Positions 1 to 6,079 of a DNA stretch of 20,341 nt are shown piece by piece. The translations under genes were made by a program, and so were the position numbers. A model generated the notes under the pieces. That model ran no database searches, had not been told where the DNA came from, and was given only the letters and a program-made list of their open reading frames with translations. This DNA is from a virus, in the IMG/VR virus record IMGVR_UViG_3300042544_001159, positions 1 to 20,341 of that record, one strand, 5' to 3'. Within the stretch, counting starts at the first letter, position 1. The number at the start of each line of letters is the position of its first letter.

Positions 1-170
1 AAGGCGGTCAAGCAATTGGCGATATGAATGGTTATACATTCACTTTTCAATCAATGGAAGCGGACCAAATGCCTGGGTTAAATAATTTAACTGCAGCGGC
101 TATTTTTGCCATCGCACCTGGTACAACAGCGGCTATTGGTGGGTTTGATTTCCATGCAGCAACTACTTAA
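1..170 (+). CDS. Phage structural protein, C-terminal fragment (major tail or capsid-type)
   Basis: Open reading frame entering from the left edge (first full codon at base 3) and ending at TAA 168-170, giving 55 C-terminal residues. The visible part contains GDMNGYTFTFQSMEADQMPG and ends in an Ala/Gly/Thr-rich tail; the style resembles Bacteroidota phage tail-tube-like proteins, but the family cannot be fixed from this fragment. An intrinsic terminator follows 21 bases after the stop. That layout is common after very highly expressed virion genes (major capsid or major tail), which is an inference only. The next genes are structural too, so a virion role is likely. Confidence 0.6.
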   Translation, partial: GGQAIGDMNGYTFTFQSMEADQMPGLNNLTAAAIFAIAPGTTAAIGGFDFHAATT

Positions 171-191
171 TCTTAACCTTTAAAAAATACA

Positions 192-221
192 AGCGGTGCG
201 AGGAATCGTGCCGCTTTTTTT
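192..221 (+). terminator. Intrinsic terminator after the structural gene
   Basis: AGCGGTGC (192-199) pairs with GTGCCGCT (208-215), 8 bp with two G-U wobbles and an 8-nt loop, followed by a T-run 216-221. The next gene's ATG is only four bases further on, so read-through, not a new promoter, probably feeds the downstream genes at a lower level. Confidence 0.75.
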
Positions 222-225
222 ATCT

Positions 226-585
226 ATGATAAATCTAGTAACAGGCTTAAACACATTTATAATTTACGGGGATTTTACACAAAATATGAATAGTTATAGG
301 ATTCATTTAATTAATGGATTTGATAAATTGGACCATGAATGTAAGTTGATAAACTATAAAGGAAACAGTGTGCGATTTGCAGAATTTACTTTTTATGTTA
401 ATGATGGGATTATAGGAGATTACCATTTGAACGGATTGCCATTTGGTAATTTTGATTATACGATTAACATAGGAAATAACATTTTCAATCGTGGACAAGC
501 ATTTTTAGCGGGCGATACTGAGATACAAACAATTGAATATATATCCAATAATGAAAAAAGCGAAAGCATAATATACGTTAGCTAA
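226..585 (+). CDS. Small virion-type protein, unknown function
   Basis: 119 residues. The frame can be extended to a GTG at 196, but that codon lies inside the stem of the upstream terminator, so ATG 226 just after the T-run is the better start. The sequence is beta-rich and soluble, with no signal peptide or membrane segment. The central stretch (GDYHLNGLPFGNFDYTI) recalls short proteins encoded near tail genes of Bacteroidota phages, where an LPxGxYxYT-type strand pattern is common; I cannot name the family. The stop overlaps the next start as TAATG, showing tight co-translation with the membrane protein downstream. A minor virion or fibre-associated role is an inference from position. Confidence 0.7.
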   Translation: MINLVTGLNTFIIYGDFTQNMNSYRIHLINGFDKLDHECKLINYKGNSVRFAEFTFYVNDGIIGDYHLNGLPFGNFDYTINIGNNIFNRGQAFLAGDTEIQTIEYISNNEKSESIIYVS

Positions 586-782
586 TGAGAACAATAATAG
601 ACACATTAAAAGAGCCCGTAAACATCTTAAACGCCACAACTTTTGGCGTAAGTTTAACTACCCTTCCCGAAGATTTAAAATTAGTTTTTTACATTGTTTC
701 AATAATGGCTTCAATATTGGTTAGCGTGAAGTATATTTACGAAATTATTTCATTGCGAAAAAACGCTAAAAAAGATATTTAA
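585..782 (+). CDS. Small single-span membrane protein
   Basis: 65 residues, starting at an ATG that overlaps the previous stop. An amphipathic N-terminal half is followed by one clear hydrophobic segment (about residues 30-52, LKLVFYIVSIMASILVSVKYIY) and a short basic tail ending in KNAKKDI, predicting one transmembrane helix with the C-terminus in the cytoplasm by the positive-inside rule. Small proteins of this shape are frequent in the late operons of Bacteroidota phages, and some are suspected holins or infection-related membrane proteins. It lies just before the portal gene, not next to the endolysin, so the two-helix protein at 3113 is the better holin candidate. Function unknown. Confidence 0.7.
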   Translation: MRTIIDTLKEPVNILNATTFGVSLTTLPEDLKLVFYIVSIMASILVSVKYIYEIISLRKNAKKDI

Positions 783-787
783 TATAT

Positions 788-1900
788 ATGAACAAGTTTG
801 CTTTTAATTCATTAACTCAAATTCAAATAAATTTACCTACATTTTCCGAACGTAATTCAAAGAAATGGATTTCTTTCGGTGAAGATAATTTATATCCGCA
901 ATTTATAGCGGGCTTATTTTTGCGTAGTGCCATCAATAGAACAGCTATTCAATCCAAGATTGATGCTACTATTGGCAACGGATTAAAGACGAAAGACGAG
1001 GCTTTAAATTACGTTTTAGTGCGTGCCAATCCGATTGATAGTTGGAATGATGTGTTTGAAAAATGCGCACAGGATTACATCACTTTTGGTGGCTATGCTT
1101 TGAATGTAATTTGGTCAAACGATGGTAACAACATTAGTGAGATTTATCACTTAGATTTTACGAAGGTAAGGAGTGGTAAGATTGAAGCTGGCGACGATGC
1201 GCCAATGGAATATTTTTATTCTACAAATTGGGAAAATGCAAACAAATATAAGCCTACACAATACGCAACTTATAATCCTACTTTGTCAATTGAATGCCCT
1301 TCGCAAATTCTTTATGCTTTTGATTATGAGCCGGGGAATATCTATTATCCATTACCAACTTATGCTGGATCAATAAATGATATTCAAATTGATATTGAAG
1401 TGTCTAAATTTCATATCTCAAATTTAGCAAACTCATTGAATCCATCTTTGTTTATTTCGTTGAATAATGGCATACCTGCACCCGAGGAACGCAAAGAGAT
1501 TTACGACGAATTAACAATGGCTTATAGAGGCACAGAGAATGCTGGAAAAGCCTTCGTTGCATTCAGTCAAGATAAAGAGCACGCCCCCGAAGTAACTCCG
1601 ATTTCAAGCACTAATGATAGTTATTACACTACCTTAGAAACTCGAATAACTACACGAATATTAACGGGCCATAGAATAACAAGTCCATTACTTTTGGGAT
1701 TGTATAACGGTGGCGCAGGCTTTAGTTCAAATGCTGATGAATTGGCGGTTGCTTATAATCATTTTATCGGTACATGTATTCGACCAATACAAAAAAGTAT
1801 GTTGAGGGTGTTTAATAATCTATTACTAAATAGAGGTTATGAAACAGAATTACTTATCACTCCGACTACAATTATAGAACCTTTAACAACTGTTGAATAA
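788..1900 (+). CDS. Phage portal protein
   Basis: 370 residues. Portal proteins form the dodecameric ring at the capsid vertex through which DNA is packaged and ejected. Visible hallmarks of the PBSX-like/Bacteroidota portal family are a segment of the form I-x-A-T-I-G-N-G-L (58-66), FGGYALNVIW (100-109), which matches the conserved tfGnay-h-ihw portal motif, YYPLPTYAG (about 187-194), a long-helix region with NSLNPSLFISLNNG, and HRITSPLLLGL (295-305), matching the hRhpspLLlG motif. Length is somewhat short for portals (usually 400-500) but normal for this subgroup. The stop overlaps the next ATG (TAATG). The terminase lies at 17738, not directly upstream as in most siphophages. Confidence 0.85.
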   Translation: MNKFAFNSLTQIQINLPTFSERNSKKWISFGEDNLYPQFIAGLFLRSAINRTAIQSKIDATIGNGLKTKDEALNYVLVRANPIDSWNDVFEKCAQDYITFGGYALNVIWSNDGNNISEIYHLDFTKVRSGKIEAGDDAPMEYFYSTNWENANKYKPTQYATYNPTLSIECPSQILYAFDYEPGNIYYPLPTYAGSINDIQIDIEVSKFHISNLANSLNPSLFISLNNGIPAPEERKEIYDELTMAYRGTENAGKAFVAFSQDKEHAPEVTPISSTNDSYYTTLETRITTRILTGHRITSPLLLGLYNGGAGFSSNADELAVAYNHFIGTCIRPIQKSMLRVFNNLLLNRGYETELLITPTTIIEPLTTVE

Positions 1901-2487
1901 TGGCAATAACTAACGTACTTTTCGTATCCGAAACAAAACTAAAATCATATACTTCGATTCATCAATCGGTGAGCCCTGACGATTTACAGCCGTTTATATT
2001 ACAGGCTCAAGATATCTACTTGCAGAATTATTTAGGAGCTACATTTTACCAAGAGTTACAAACGCAAATTACCAACAACACGTTAACGATACCGAATAAA
2101 AAAATACTAGATGACTTTATTGGAGCCATGTTGTGTAACTATGCTTTGTATCATGCTTTACCTTTTTTAAAATATAAATTGTTCAATAAAAGTATCATGA
2201 ACAATGACAGCGAAAGCGGTCAATCAATTGATTTGGAAGCGTTGAAATTCTTACAAAATGAGGTCCGAAGCGTTGCTGAGAATTATACCAAAATGATGAC
2301 AGTATTTTTAAGAAATAATTTAACCGATTATCCATCTTACAATAGCGCTGATTTCTTAGATGGAATAACTCCGGATAGAGATACACCTTATTTTAGTGGA
2401 TTGCAAACAAATTCAAGTTTCAATTTGAGTAGAAATAGAAACTTAAGACGTGGGGAATGTAACGATTGTAACGATTTCGGATATTAA
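1900..2487 (+). CDS. DUF6712-like protein, probable head-tail connector
   Basis: 195 residues, overlapping the portal stop by one base. The opening (LFVSETKLKSYTSIHQSVSPDDLQPFILQAQDIYLQNYLG), the middle L-D-D-F-I-G-A-M-L-C-N-Y-A-L-Y-H-A-LPFL, and the end (YFSGL) match what I recall of the DUF6712 family of Bacteroidota phages. The mostly helical N-terminal half, together with the position right after the portal, fits a gp6-like head-tail adaptor, but that role is inferred from position and shape. The tail is rich in Asn, Arg and Cys (RGECNDCNDF). An A/T-only spacer of 35 bases separates it from the next gene. Confidence 0.7.
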   Translation: MAITNVLFVSETKLKSYTSIHQSVSPDDLQPFILQAQDIYLQNYLGATFYQELQTQITNNTLTIPNKKILDDFIGAMLCNYALYHALPFLKYKLFNKSIMNNDSESGQSIDLEALKFLQNEVRSVAENYTKMMTVFLRNNLTDYPSYNSADFLDGITPDRDTPYFSGLQTNSSFNLSRNRNLRRGECNDCNDFGY

Positions 2488-2522
2488 AAAATAATTAATT
2501 AATAAATAAAAAATAAAAAAAA

Positions 2523-2810
2523 ATGATAATAGATAACGGAAAATTCATTATTACAAATGAAGTAATTGCGAACAAATATGATATTAGAGTAGTGCCAGAC
2601 GTTACAGGTCAACCAATGGTTTTTGAAGTTGCAGTATATGGCGGTGACATAATTTTTATATGTAATTACATATCTTTAAAATTCTTTGTTGATGGAGTTA
2701 AATTGGTAATTTTAGACAGCAATTTCTATGCTGAATTTTCGGCAAATAATATACAAGATTTTAATACAGCCGAAATTTTATTAACAGATATTCGTGCAAA
2801 CATTGTATAA
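2523..2810 (+). CDS. Small virion-region protein, unknown
   Basis: 95 residues, beta-strand rich, without charged clusters, signal peptide or predicted membrane helix. Its start follows an A/T-only spacer with no Shine-Dalgarno sequence, as usual in Bacteroidota. It sits in a run of three small genes (2523, 2830, 3113) between the connector and the lysis genes. The next protein is about the same length and style (strands, V/I-rich, few Lys), so the two may be distant paralogues, although I see no clear aligned identity. I do not recognise the family; a minor virion component is only a guess from position. Confidence 0.6.
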   Translation: MIIDNGKFIITNEVIANKYDIRVVPDVTGQPMVFEVAVYGGDIIFICNYISLKFFVDGVKLVILDSNFYAEFSANNIQDFNTAEILLTDIRANIV

Positions 2811-2829
2811 TTTTTAAAAAATATAAACC

Positions 2830-3111
2830 ATGACAAAATTAATATTAGAAGCGGGTCAAACATTAGATGTAGTACACTATGGTAGTGCGCAATTTTTTTG
2901 CGTAGTTGACGGACAAACAACGTTAGCCAGTACGATTTACCATGACAATGATATACTTACTAACGTAACTATTCAAAGATTGATAGTTGATAGTACAATG
3001 ATAGTACAAGTTGAAAGCGATTTAGCATTAACTGATGAAAATGGTAATTTTTACGAGTGTGTAAAATTTGCAACTATCTTAACTGAAAACAATTTTAAAC
3101 CATTTTTATAA
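2830..3111 (+). CDS. Small virion-region protein, unknown
   Basis: 93 residues starting MTKLILEAGQTLDVVHYG. Predicted all-beta, no membrane segment, net acidic. The AGQTLDVVHYGSAQFFCVVDG opening looks like a strand-turn-strand fold, but I cannot assign a family. It follows the similarly sized protein at 2523 after 19 A/T-rich bases, and its stop is immediately followed by the holin candidate (ATG two bases after the stop base). The antisense reading frame over the junction of the two genes is a shadow. Function unknown. Confidence 0.6.
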   Translation: MTKLILEAGQTLDVVHYGSAQFFCVVDGQTTLASTIYHDNDILTNVTIQRLIVDSTMIVQVESDLALTDENGNFYECVKFATILTENNFKPFL

Positions 3112-3112
3112 T

Positions 3113-3334
3113 ATGAAAGCAACTACTAAACAATGGTATCAAAGTAAAACAATCATAATGAACATTATGGTTGGAATGACAATGATAATGGCATTATTGC
3201 CTACGTTATTCACGGATTTAAAAATGGATGAAAATTTAAGCCTGAGATTGAGTGTAATGGTTGGTTTCTTAACTAACATTATAAATATTGGGTTGAGATT
3301 TATTTCAACGGATAAAATTAAGAGAAATGCCTAA
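3113..3334 (+). CDS. Two-helix membrane protein, holin candidate
   Basis: 73 residues. Two hydrophobic segments (about 15-33 and 46-63) are joined by a short polar turn (TDLKMDENLSLR), with a basic N-terminus (MKATTKQWYQSK) and a basic C-terminal tail (STDKIKRNA). Both ends are therefore probably cytoplasmic, as in class II holins. The WYxSKTIIMNIMVG opening and the NIINIGLRFIST end are the pattern of small Bacteroidota phage membrane proteins often listed as putative holins. Placement two genes before the endolysin supports a lysis role: permeabilising the inner membrane so the peptidase reaches the wall. Its stop overlaps the next start by eight bases. Confidence 0.65.
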   Translation: MKATTKQWYQSKTIIMNIMVGMTMIMALLPTLFTDLKMDENLSLRLSVMVGFLTNIINIGLRFISTDKIKRNA

Positions 3335-3548
3335 CTCAATCGTTAGTGCTAAGTTTGATTTAATGCGGTTAGCATTGCCAAAAGATAGCTTGTTTACGCT
3401 TGAAAATAATACGATTAAAGTAAAGCATAGCGACGTTAATTTAAAGGCTGAAATCGAGGTACAAATACGGAAAGTAACCGCTTCAATTGGGTGCGAAATA
3501 ACCGACAAATCAACGAGTGCAAAGATTAAATTTGAAATCAAATTTTAA
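3327..3548 (+). CDS. Small lysis-region protein, unknown
   Basis: 73 residues, starting eight bases inside the holin candidate in another frame. Lys-rich and predicted beta, with alternating charged and hydrophobic positions (KAEIEVQIRKVTASIGCEITDKSTSAKIKFEIKF), so an amphipathic sheet is likely. There is no signal peptide or lipobox, which argues against a classical spanin. It lies between holin candidate and endolysin, so a lysis accessory role is possible but unproven. A same-length antisense frame exists over this gene and is rejected because it runs against the operon. Confidence 0.55.
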   Translation: MPNSIVSAKFDLMRLALPKDSLFTLENNTIKVKHSDVNLKAEIEVQIRKVTASIGCEITDKSTSAKIKFEIKF

Positions 3549-3561
3549 TGTTCTAAATTTG
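3531..3561 (+). promoter_or_regulatory. Possible Bacteroidota-type promoter for the endolysin
   Basis: TTTG (3531-3534), 19 bp, then TAAATTTG (3554-3561), a full match to the TTTG / TAnnTTTG consensus at ordinary spacing. The -7 box ends six bases before the endolysin ATG, so a transcript would be leaderless or nearly so. The upstream box lies within the previous gene, and chance matches are expected in such A/T-rich DNA. Confidence 0.4.
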
Positions 3562-3567
3562 TAATTC

Positions 3568-4044
3568 ATGAAGCCAAAAATCTTTAGTCAATTAGAACAG
3601 GAAAAGTATTTCGGAAAAGCGAATCCACAAGGTAGTTACTTGGTAATGATTGATTTGCCATATACGATGTATTACGACAGACAACCGATTAAGCGTATGA
3701 GATGCCATAAAAAAGTAGCTCAAGCCTTTAAAAATGTGTTTAATGATTTATTGACTACATACGGAGAACGAAAACTTAATGAATTAGAAATTACTGATTT
3801 TGGTGGATGCTTTAATTATAGATTAATGCGTGGATCACGTAGTAAGTTAAGCGCACATTCGTGGGGTACTGCAATCGATTTGGATCCGAATAGAAACACT
3901 TTAAAAGAAACAAGTAAAACAGCTCGATTTGCCAAAACTGAATATAAGGCAATGATTGATATATTTGAAAAACATGGTTTTGCTTCATTGGGTAGGTTAA
4001 AAAATAAAGATTGGATGCATTTCCAATATGGTTTACCTATATAA
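3568..4044 (+). CDS. Endolysin, M15-family peptidoglycan peptidase
   Basis: 158 residues, single catalytic domain, no signal peptide. M15 peptidases are zinc enzymes that cut D-Ala-containing bonds of peptidoglycan (D,D-carboxypeptidase or L-Ala-D-Glu endopeptidase). The zinc signature is present: SAHSWGTAIDLD (95-106) supplies H97 and D104, and DWMHFQ (148-153) supplies the third ligand H151 with the usual acidic catalytic residue D148. These are the SxHxxGxAxD and WxHf motifs of the VanY/M15_4 group. It is the last gene of the late block and follows a holin candidate, fitting host-wall lysis; lacking an export signal, it needs the holin. A promoter-like sequence and a strong downstream terminator could let it be expressed on its own. 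Confidence 0.9.
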   Translation: MKPKIFSQLEQEKYFGKANPQGSYLVMIDLPYTMYYDRQPIKRMRCHKKVAQAFKNVFNDLLTTYGERKLNELEITDFGGCFNYRLMRGSRSKLSAHSWGTAIDLDPNRNTLKETSKTARFAKTEYKAMIDIFEKHGFASLGRLKNKDWMHFQYGLPI

Positions 4045-4048
4045 AAAA

Positions 4049-4079
4049 AGGGTAAACTATTAAAAAAATAATTTACCCT
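4049..4079 (+). terminator. Hairpin right after the endolysin
   Basis: AGGGTAAA (4049-4056) pairs with TTTACCCT (4072-4079); after one mismatch the stem continues four more base pairs with an A-only loop. No T-run follows, so it may be a processing or 3'-protection hairpin, not a terminator by itself. A perfect 14-base palindrome (4080-4093) follows directly. Confidence 0.5.
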
Positions 4080-4108
4080 CAAACAATTGTTTGTTATTAG
4101 CTGAATGC

Positions 4109-4123
4109 AAATATAGTATATTT
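4109..4123. repeat. Short A/T inverted repeat in the late-early gap
   Basis: AAATATA-G-TATATTT, perfect 7-base arms around one base. It could be an operator or merely chance in A/T-rich DNA. The minus strand here reads TATATTTGC, a -7-like box, but no TTTG lies at the right distance. Confidence 0.25.
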
Positions 4124-4165
4124 TTTTATTAATTCGTTTTTTTCATAATAAATTTAATGTTTATG

Positions 4166-4196
4166 TCCCGATGTTTCTACATTGGGATTTTTTTTT
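4166..4196 (+). terminator. Strong intrinsic terminator closing the late operon
   Basis: TCCCGATGT (4166-4174) and ACATTGGGA (4179-4187) form a 9-bp stem with one G-U pair and a TTCT tetraloop, followed by nine Ts (4188-4196). It separates the lysis genes from the early promoter at 4259. Confidence 0.9.
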
Positions 4197-4258
4197 AAAA
4201 TTAATAGCCTTTATTCATGCACGTTTCAGCGTATTAACAAAAATAAATGCAAAATATA

Positions 4259-4289
4259 TTTGGTAGTACGAAAAGCGGGTGTATATTTG
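4259..4289 (+). promoter_or_regulatory. Early promoter P1
   Basis: TTTG (4259-4262), 19 bp, TATATTTG (4282-4289), an exact match to the Bacteroidota TTTG/TAnnTTTG consensus. The upstream box is extended as TTTGGTAGTAC, shared with the promoter at 5374. It lies just after a strong terminator and about 30 bases before the first early gene. Confidence 0.85.
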
Positions 4290-4319
4290 CACTATCAATA
4301 ACAAATAAAAATAAATATT

Positions 4320-4505
4320 ATGGAAAAAGAAGTATTAAAACTAATTGATTTTTTGTTATATTTAAACGAAAAAAAAATAATTAACAATTATGATTTTGAT
4401 TATTTAAAAGAAGCAGAATTATATTTAAAACAATTAAAAAAAACAATTAAAATAAACAAGGGGTGCGACTTCAACGCACAATTTTTTAAAACTTTAAAAC
4501 AATAA
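4320..4505 (+). CDS. Small early protein, unknown
   Basis: 61 residues, first gene after promoter P1. Lys/Leu/Asn-rich and almost entirely helical (MEKEVLKLIDFLLYLNEKK... YLKEAELYLKQLKKTIK), with amphipathic heptad-like spacing that would allow coiled-coil dimerisation. No enzymatic motif. First-position early genes of phages often encode small host-takeover proteins, which is the only functional hint and is inference. The following gene starts two bases after the stop. Confidence 0.6.
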   Translation: MEKEVLKLIDFLLYLNEKKIINNYDFDYLKEAELYLKQLKKTIKINKGCDFNAQFFKTLKQ

Positions 4506-4507
4506 TT

Positions 4508-4720
4508 ATGATTACACTAACACAACAAACAAGCGAACAAAACACATTGACTCAAAGCCATTTAGACATGGTAACAATGAATGAAGTAAAAAATGTGCAT
4601 TTAACGTGCCAATTAAAAAGATTACAAATTGAGATGCAACAACCAGTTAAGGATTGGAATAAGATTGCATTCTTAAAAACTGAAATTGCAACATTAAAAA
4701 ACTACTTAAAATTAAATTAA
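4508..4720 (+). CDS. Small early protein, unknown
   Basis: 70 residues. A Thr/Gln-rich N-terminus is followed by a predicted long helix (VHLTCQLKRLQIEMQQPVKDWNKIAFLKTEIATLKNYLKL) with leucines at helical spacing, suggesting an antiparallel helical pair or coiled coil. No recognised domain. It is tightly packed in the early operon, two bases after the upstream stop and one base before the next ATG. Confidence 0.6.
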   Translation: MITLTQQTSEQNTLTQSHLDMVTMNEVKNVHLTCQLKRLQIEMQQPVKDWNKIAFLKTEIATLKNYLKLN

Positions 4721-4721
4721 T

Positions 4722-4919
4722 ATGGAAAAGCAACAAACAGCAGTTGAATGGTTATATCAACAATTAAACGATACACCAAAGGATAAATTAACATGGCAAG
4801 TAATATTAAATAAAGCCAAAGAAATGCAAGATAAACAAATGATTGACTACGGAAGATTTTGTGTTCAATGCGAAAAACAAGGCTTTATAATTCCTAAAAA
4901 TAATCAATTATGCAAATAG
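4722..4919 (+). CDS. Small early protein of the QTAVEWL type
   Basis: 65 residues beginning MEKQQTAVEWLYQQLN. The K-Q-x-T-A-V-E-W-L opening followed by a helix with A-K-E-M is a recurring small-protein pattern in Bacteroidota phages, of unknown function. A second copy of the pattern opens the protein at 13616 (KKQTAVDWLINEI), so the window holds two paralogues in different operons. The C-terminus carries two cysteines (CVQCEKQG) and a third near the end, but not a full zinc-binding set. It overlaps the next gene by ten bases. Confidence 0.65.
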   Translation: MEKQQTAVEWLYQQLNDTPKDKLTWQVILNKAKEMQDKQMIDYGRFCVQCEKQGFIIPKNNQLCK

Positions 4920-5116
4920 TAAATACAACAATCGTAACAAATGTAGCTGAAATAAAGGAGCTTATCCAGTACTGTTTAGTACACAATTTTGAAGGGCAAA
5001 TAAACCTTACTTTTGAAGATAATAGGATAATCGTTTCAGAGCCATCAAAAGAGATAGCACCTGATTTTATAATAGAGCGATTTCCACATTCGGATTGCAT
5101 TGATAACTGCCAATAA
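4910..5116 (+). CDS. Small acidic early protein, unknown
   Basis: 68 residues, acidic (ending SEPSKEIAPDFIIERFPHSDCIDNCQ), beginning with a beta-type stretch MQIVNTTIVTNVAEIKELIQYC. The ATG overlaps the previous gene by ten bases in another frame. Small acidic early proteins can mimic DNA or bind host regulators, but there is no motif here to support any role. No family recognised. Confidence 0.55.
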   Translation: MQIVNTTIVTNVAEIKELIQYCLVHNFEGQINLTFEDNRIIVSEPSKEIAPDFIIERFPHSDCIDNCQ

Positions 5117-5123
5117 AATAAAC

Positions 5124-5360
5124 ATGGAAAAAAGAAAGAACATTAGAAAAGCAAAAGAAGATTACAAACAATTGGGTAGGAAAAGTATTTACATCAATCC
5201 TAAAAACAATATCCTGAAAACTTACAGAAGTAATAACCACAAACTCCTGGACATGGTTAATAAGTTGATCCAAAACAAAAACAAGATTAATCCTAACAAG
5301 CTAACAGAAAAACAACGTCAAGACATTAGCAAAAACATTAACGAATTATTATTTATATAA
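5124..5360 (+). CDS. Small basic early protein, unknown
   Basis: 78 residues from ATG 5124. The frame can be extended to a TTG at 5100, but the ATG after an A/T-rich spacer is the more credible start. Extremely basic and Asn-rich (MEKRKNIRKAKEDYKQLGRKSIYINPKNN), which suggests nucleic-acid binding, though no HTH or zinc motif can be pointed to. It ends the short transcript starting at P1; promoter P2 begins 13 bases after its stop, and there is no obvious terminator between them. Confidence 0.6.
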   Translation: MEKRKNIRKAKEDYKQLGRKSIYINPKNNILKTYRSNNHKLLDMVNKLIQNKNKINPNKLTEKQRQDISKNINELLFI

Positions 5361-5373
5361 TTCTTAAAATAAA

Positions 5374-5404
5374 TTTGGTAGTACAAATAAAAAGAATATC
5401 TTTG
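5374..5404 (+). promoter_or_regulatory. Early promoter P2
   Basis: TTTG (5374-5377), 19 bp, TATCTTTG (5397-5404). It shares the extended TTTGGTAGTAC element and the flanking A/T sequence with P1. It lies in a 75-base gap before the gene at 5436. Confidence 0.85.
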
Positions 5405-5435
5405 CAATTCATTAAACATTTAAAAAATAAAAATT

Positions 5436-5810
5436 ATGAAAATTACAACAACACAAACAGAAACTAAGACAACGGAAATGGAAATCAATTTCCCAACATT
5501 TACGAAAGTAGTAAGTTCATTATCGACTGCATATTATTGCATTAAAAGTGAAGATGAAGTATTGAGACTTGAGCAATACGCTGGCACTAAAATTATAACG
5601 GTTAGCAATTATTCAAACACAAATGAAGCCTTTGATGATGGTTTTGAATTCATTGACAAATCTACATTCTTTCACAATTACGATTTAATTTTAGCAAAAA
5701 TGTGCAACGATTTGGAAGAATTGGAAGCTAGTTTAGTTGAAGATGAAACAGAAGAAAAACAAGAAGATGAAGGCTACGAATACAATCCCGAAACCGAAAC
5801 TATGAATTAA
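5436..5810 (+). CDS. Acidic early protein, unknown
   Basis: 124 residues, first gene after promoter P2. The N-terminal two thirds look globular (FPTFTKVVSSLSTAYYCIKSEDEVLRLEQY); the last about 30 residues are strongly acidic (EELEASLVEDETEEKQEDEGYEYNPETETMN) and probably disordered. This charge pattern resembles DNA mimics or chaperone-like tails, but no family is recognised. A GC hairpin just downstream (5817-5840) may attenuate transcription, so this gene, next to the promoter, is expected to be the most expressed of the block. Confidence 0.65.
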   Translation: MKITTTQTETKTTEMEINFPTFTKVVSSLSTAYYCIKSEDEVLRLEQYAGTKIITVSNYSNTNEAFDDGFEFIDKSTFFHNYDLILAKMCNDLEELEASLVEDETEEKQEDEGYEYNPETETMN

Positions 5811-5816
5811 TCAAAC

Positions 5817-5840
5817 GGGGGTTAACAGCCCCCTTATTTT
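5817..5840 (+). terminator. GC hairpin, attenuator or terminator
   Basis: GGGGG (5817-5821) pairs with CCCCC (5829-5833) around a 7-base loop, followed by the imperfect T-run TTATTTT (5834-5840). Early genes continue downstream without a clear new promoter, so partial termination is likely. Confidence 0.6.
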
Positions 5841-5860
5841 AAACATTAAAAGAAAAAAAC

Positions 5861-6079
5861 ATGGAAAAATTTGAACGCTTATTTAGGCTTTATAAAATAA
5901 ATTATCGTATTGCAGATACTAACTATATTGATGAAAAAGTTGTTTTTTCTGAAAATACTTTTATTAAATTTAAATTTTTGTTTATCAAAGATCAATATGA
6001 TGATATAAATGATATTGAATTTTTATTAAGCAGTATTTATAAAAACATTAAGAATTATCAAAAAAACAAAATAAAATGA
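5861..6079 (+). CDS. Small early protein, unknown
   Basis: 72 residues, Phe/Tyr/Ile/Asn-rich (MEKFERLFRLYKINYRIADTNYID), mixed helix and strand, with a basic tail (KNIKNYQKNKIK). No motif recognised. Its stop overlaps the start of the Rad52-like gene as ATGA (6076-6079), implying translational coupling to the recombination genes. A role as partner of the annealing protein is possible but only inferred from this coupling. Confidence 0.6.
   Translation: MEKFERLFRLYKINYRIADTNYIDEKVVFSENTFIKFKFLFIKDQYDDINDIEFLLSSIYKNIKNYQKNKIK

Noticed and set aside
447-454. TTTG-N17-TAATTTTG promoter-like match inside the gene at 226
   Set aside because: It lies inside a coding region with short spacing; such matches are expected by chance in A/T-rich DNA.
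307-498. Antisense frames in the structural block (also 2195-2386 and 2726-2920)
   Set aside because: They mirror confident plus-strand genes and have no promoter or start context.
1173-1376. Alternative plus-strand frame within the portal gene
   Set aside because: It lies wholly inside the portal, which has clear family motifs in its own frame.
3305-3541. Antisense frame over the small lysis-region gene
   Set aside because: It runs opposite to the operon, spans two plus-strand genes and has no recognisable domain.
4080-4093. Perfect 14-base palindrome CAAACAATTGTTTG
   Set aside because: Single copy, next to terminator hairpins; there is no second site to support an operator.
4107-4114. 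Minus-strand TATATTTG, a -7-like box
   Set aside because: No TTTG at the required distance upstream on that strand and no leftward gene to serve.
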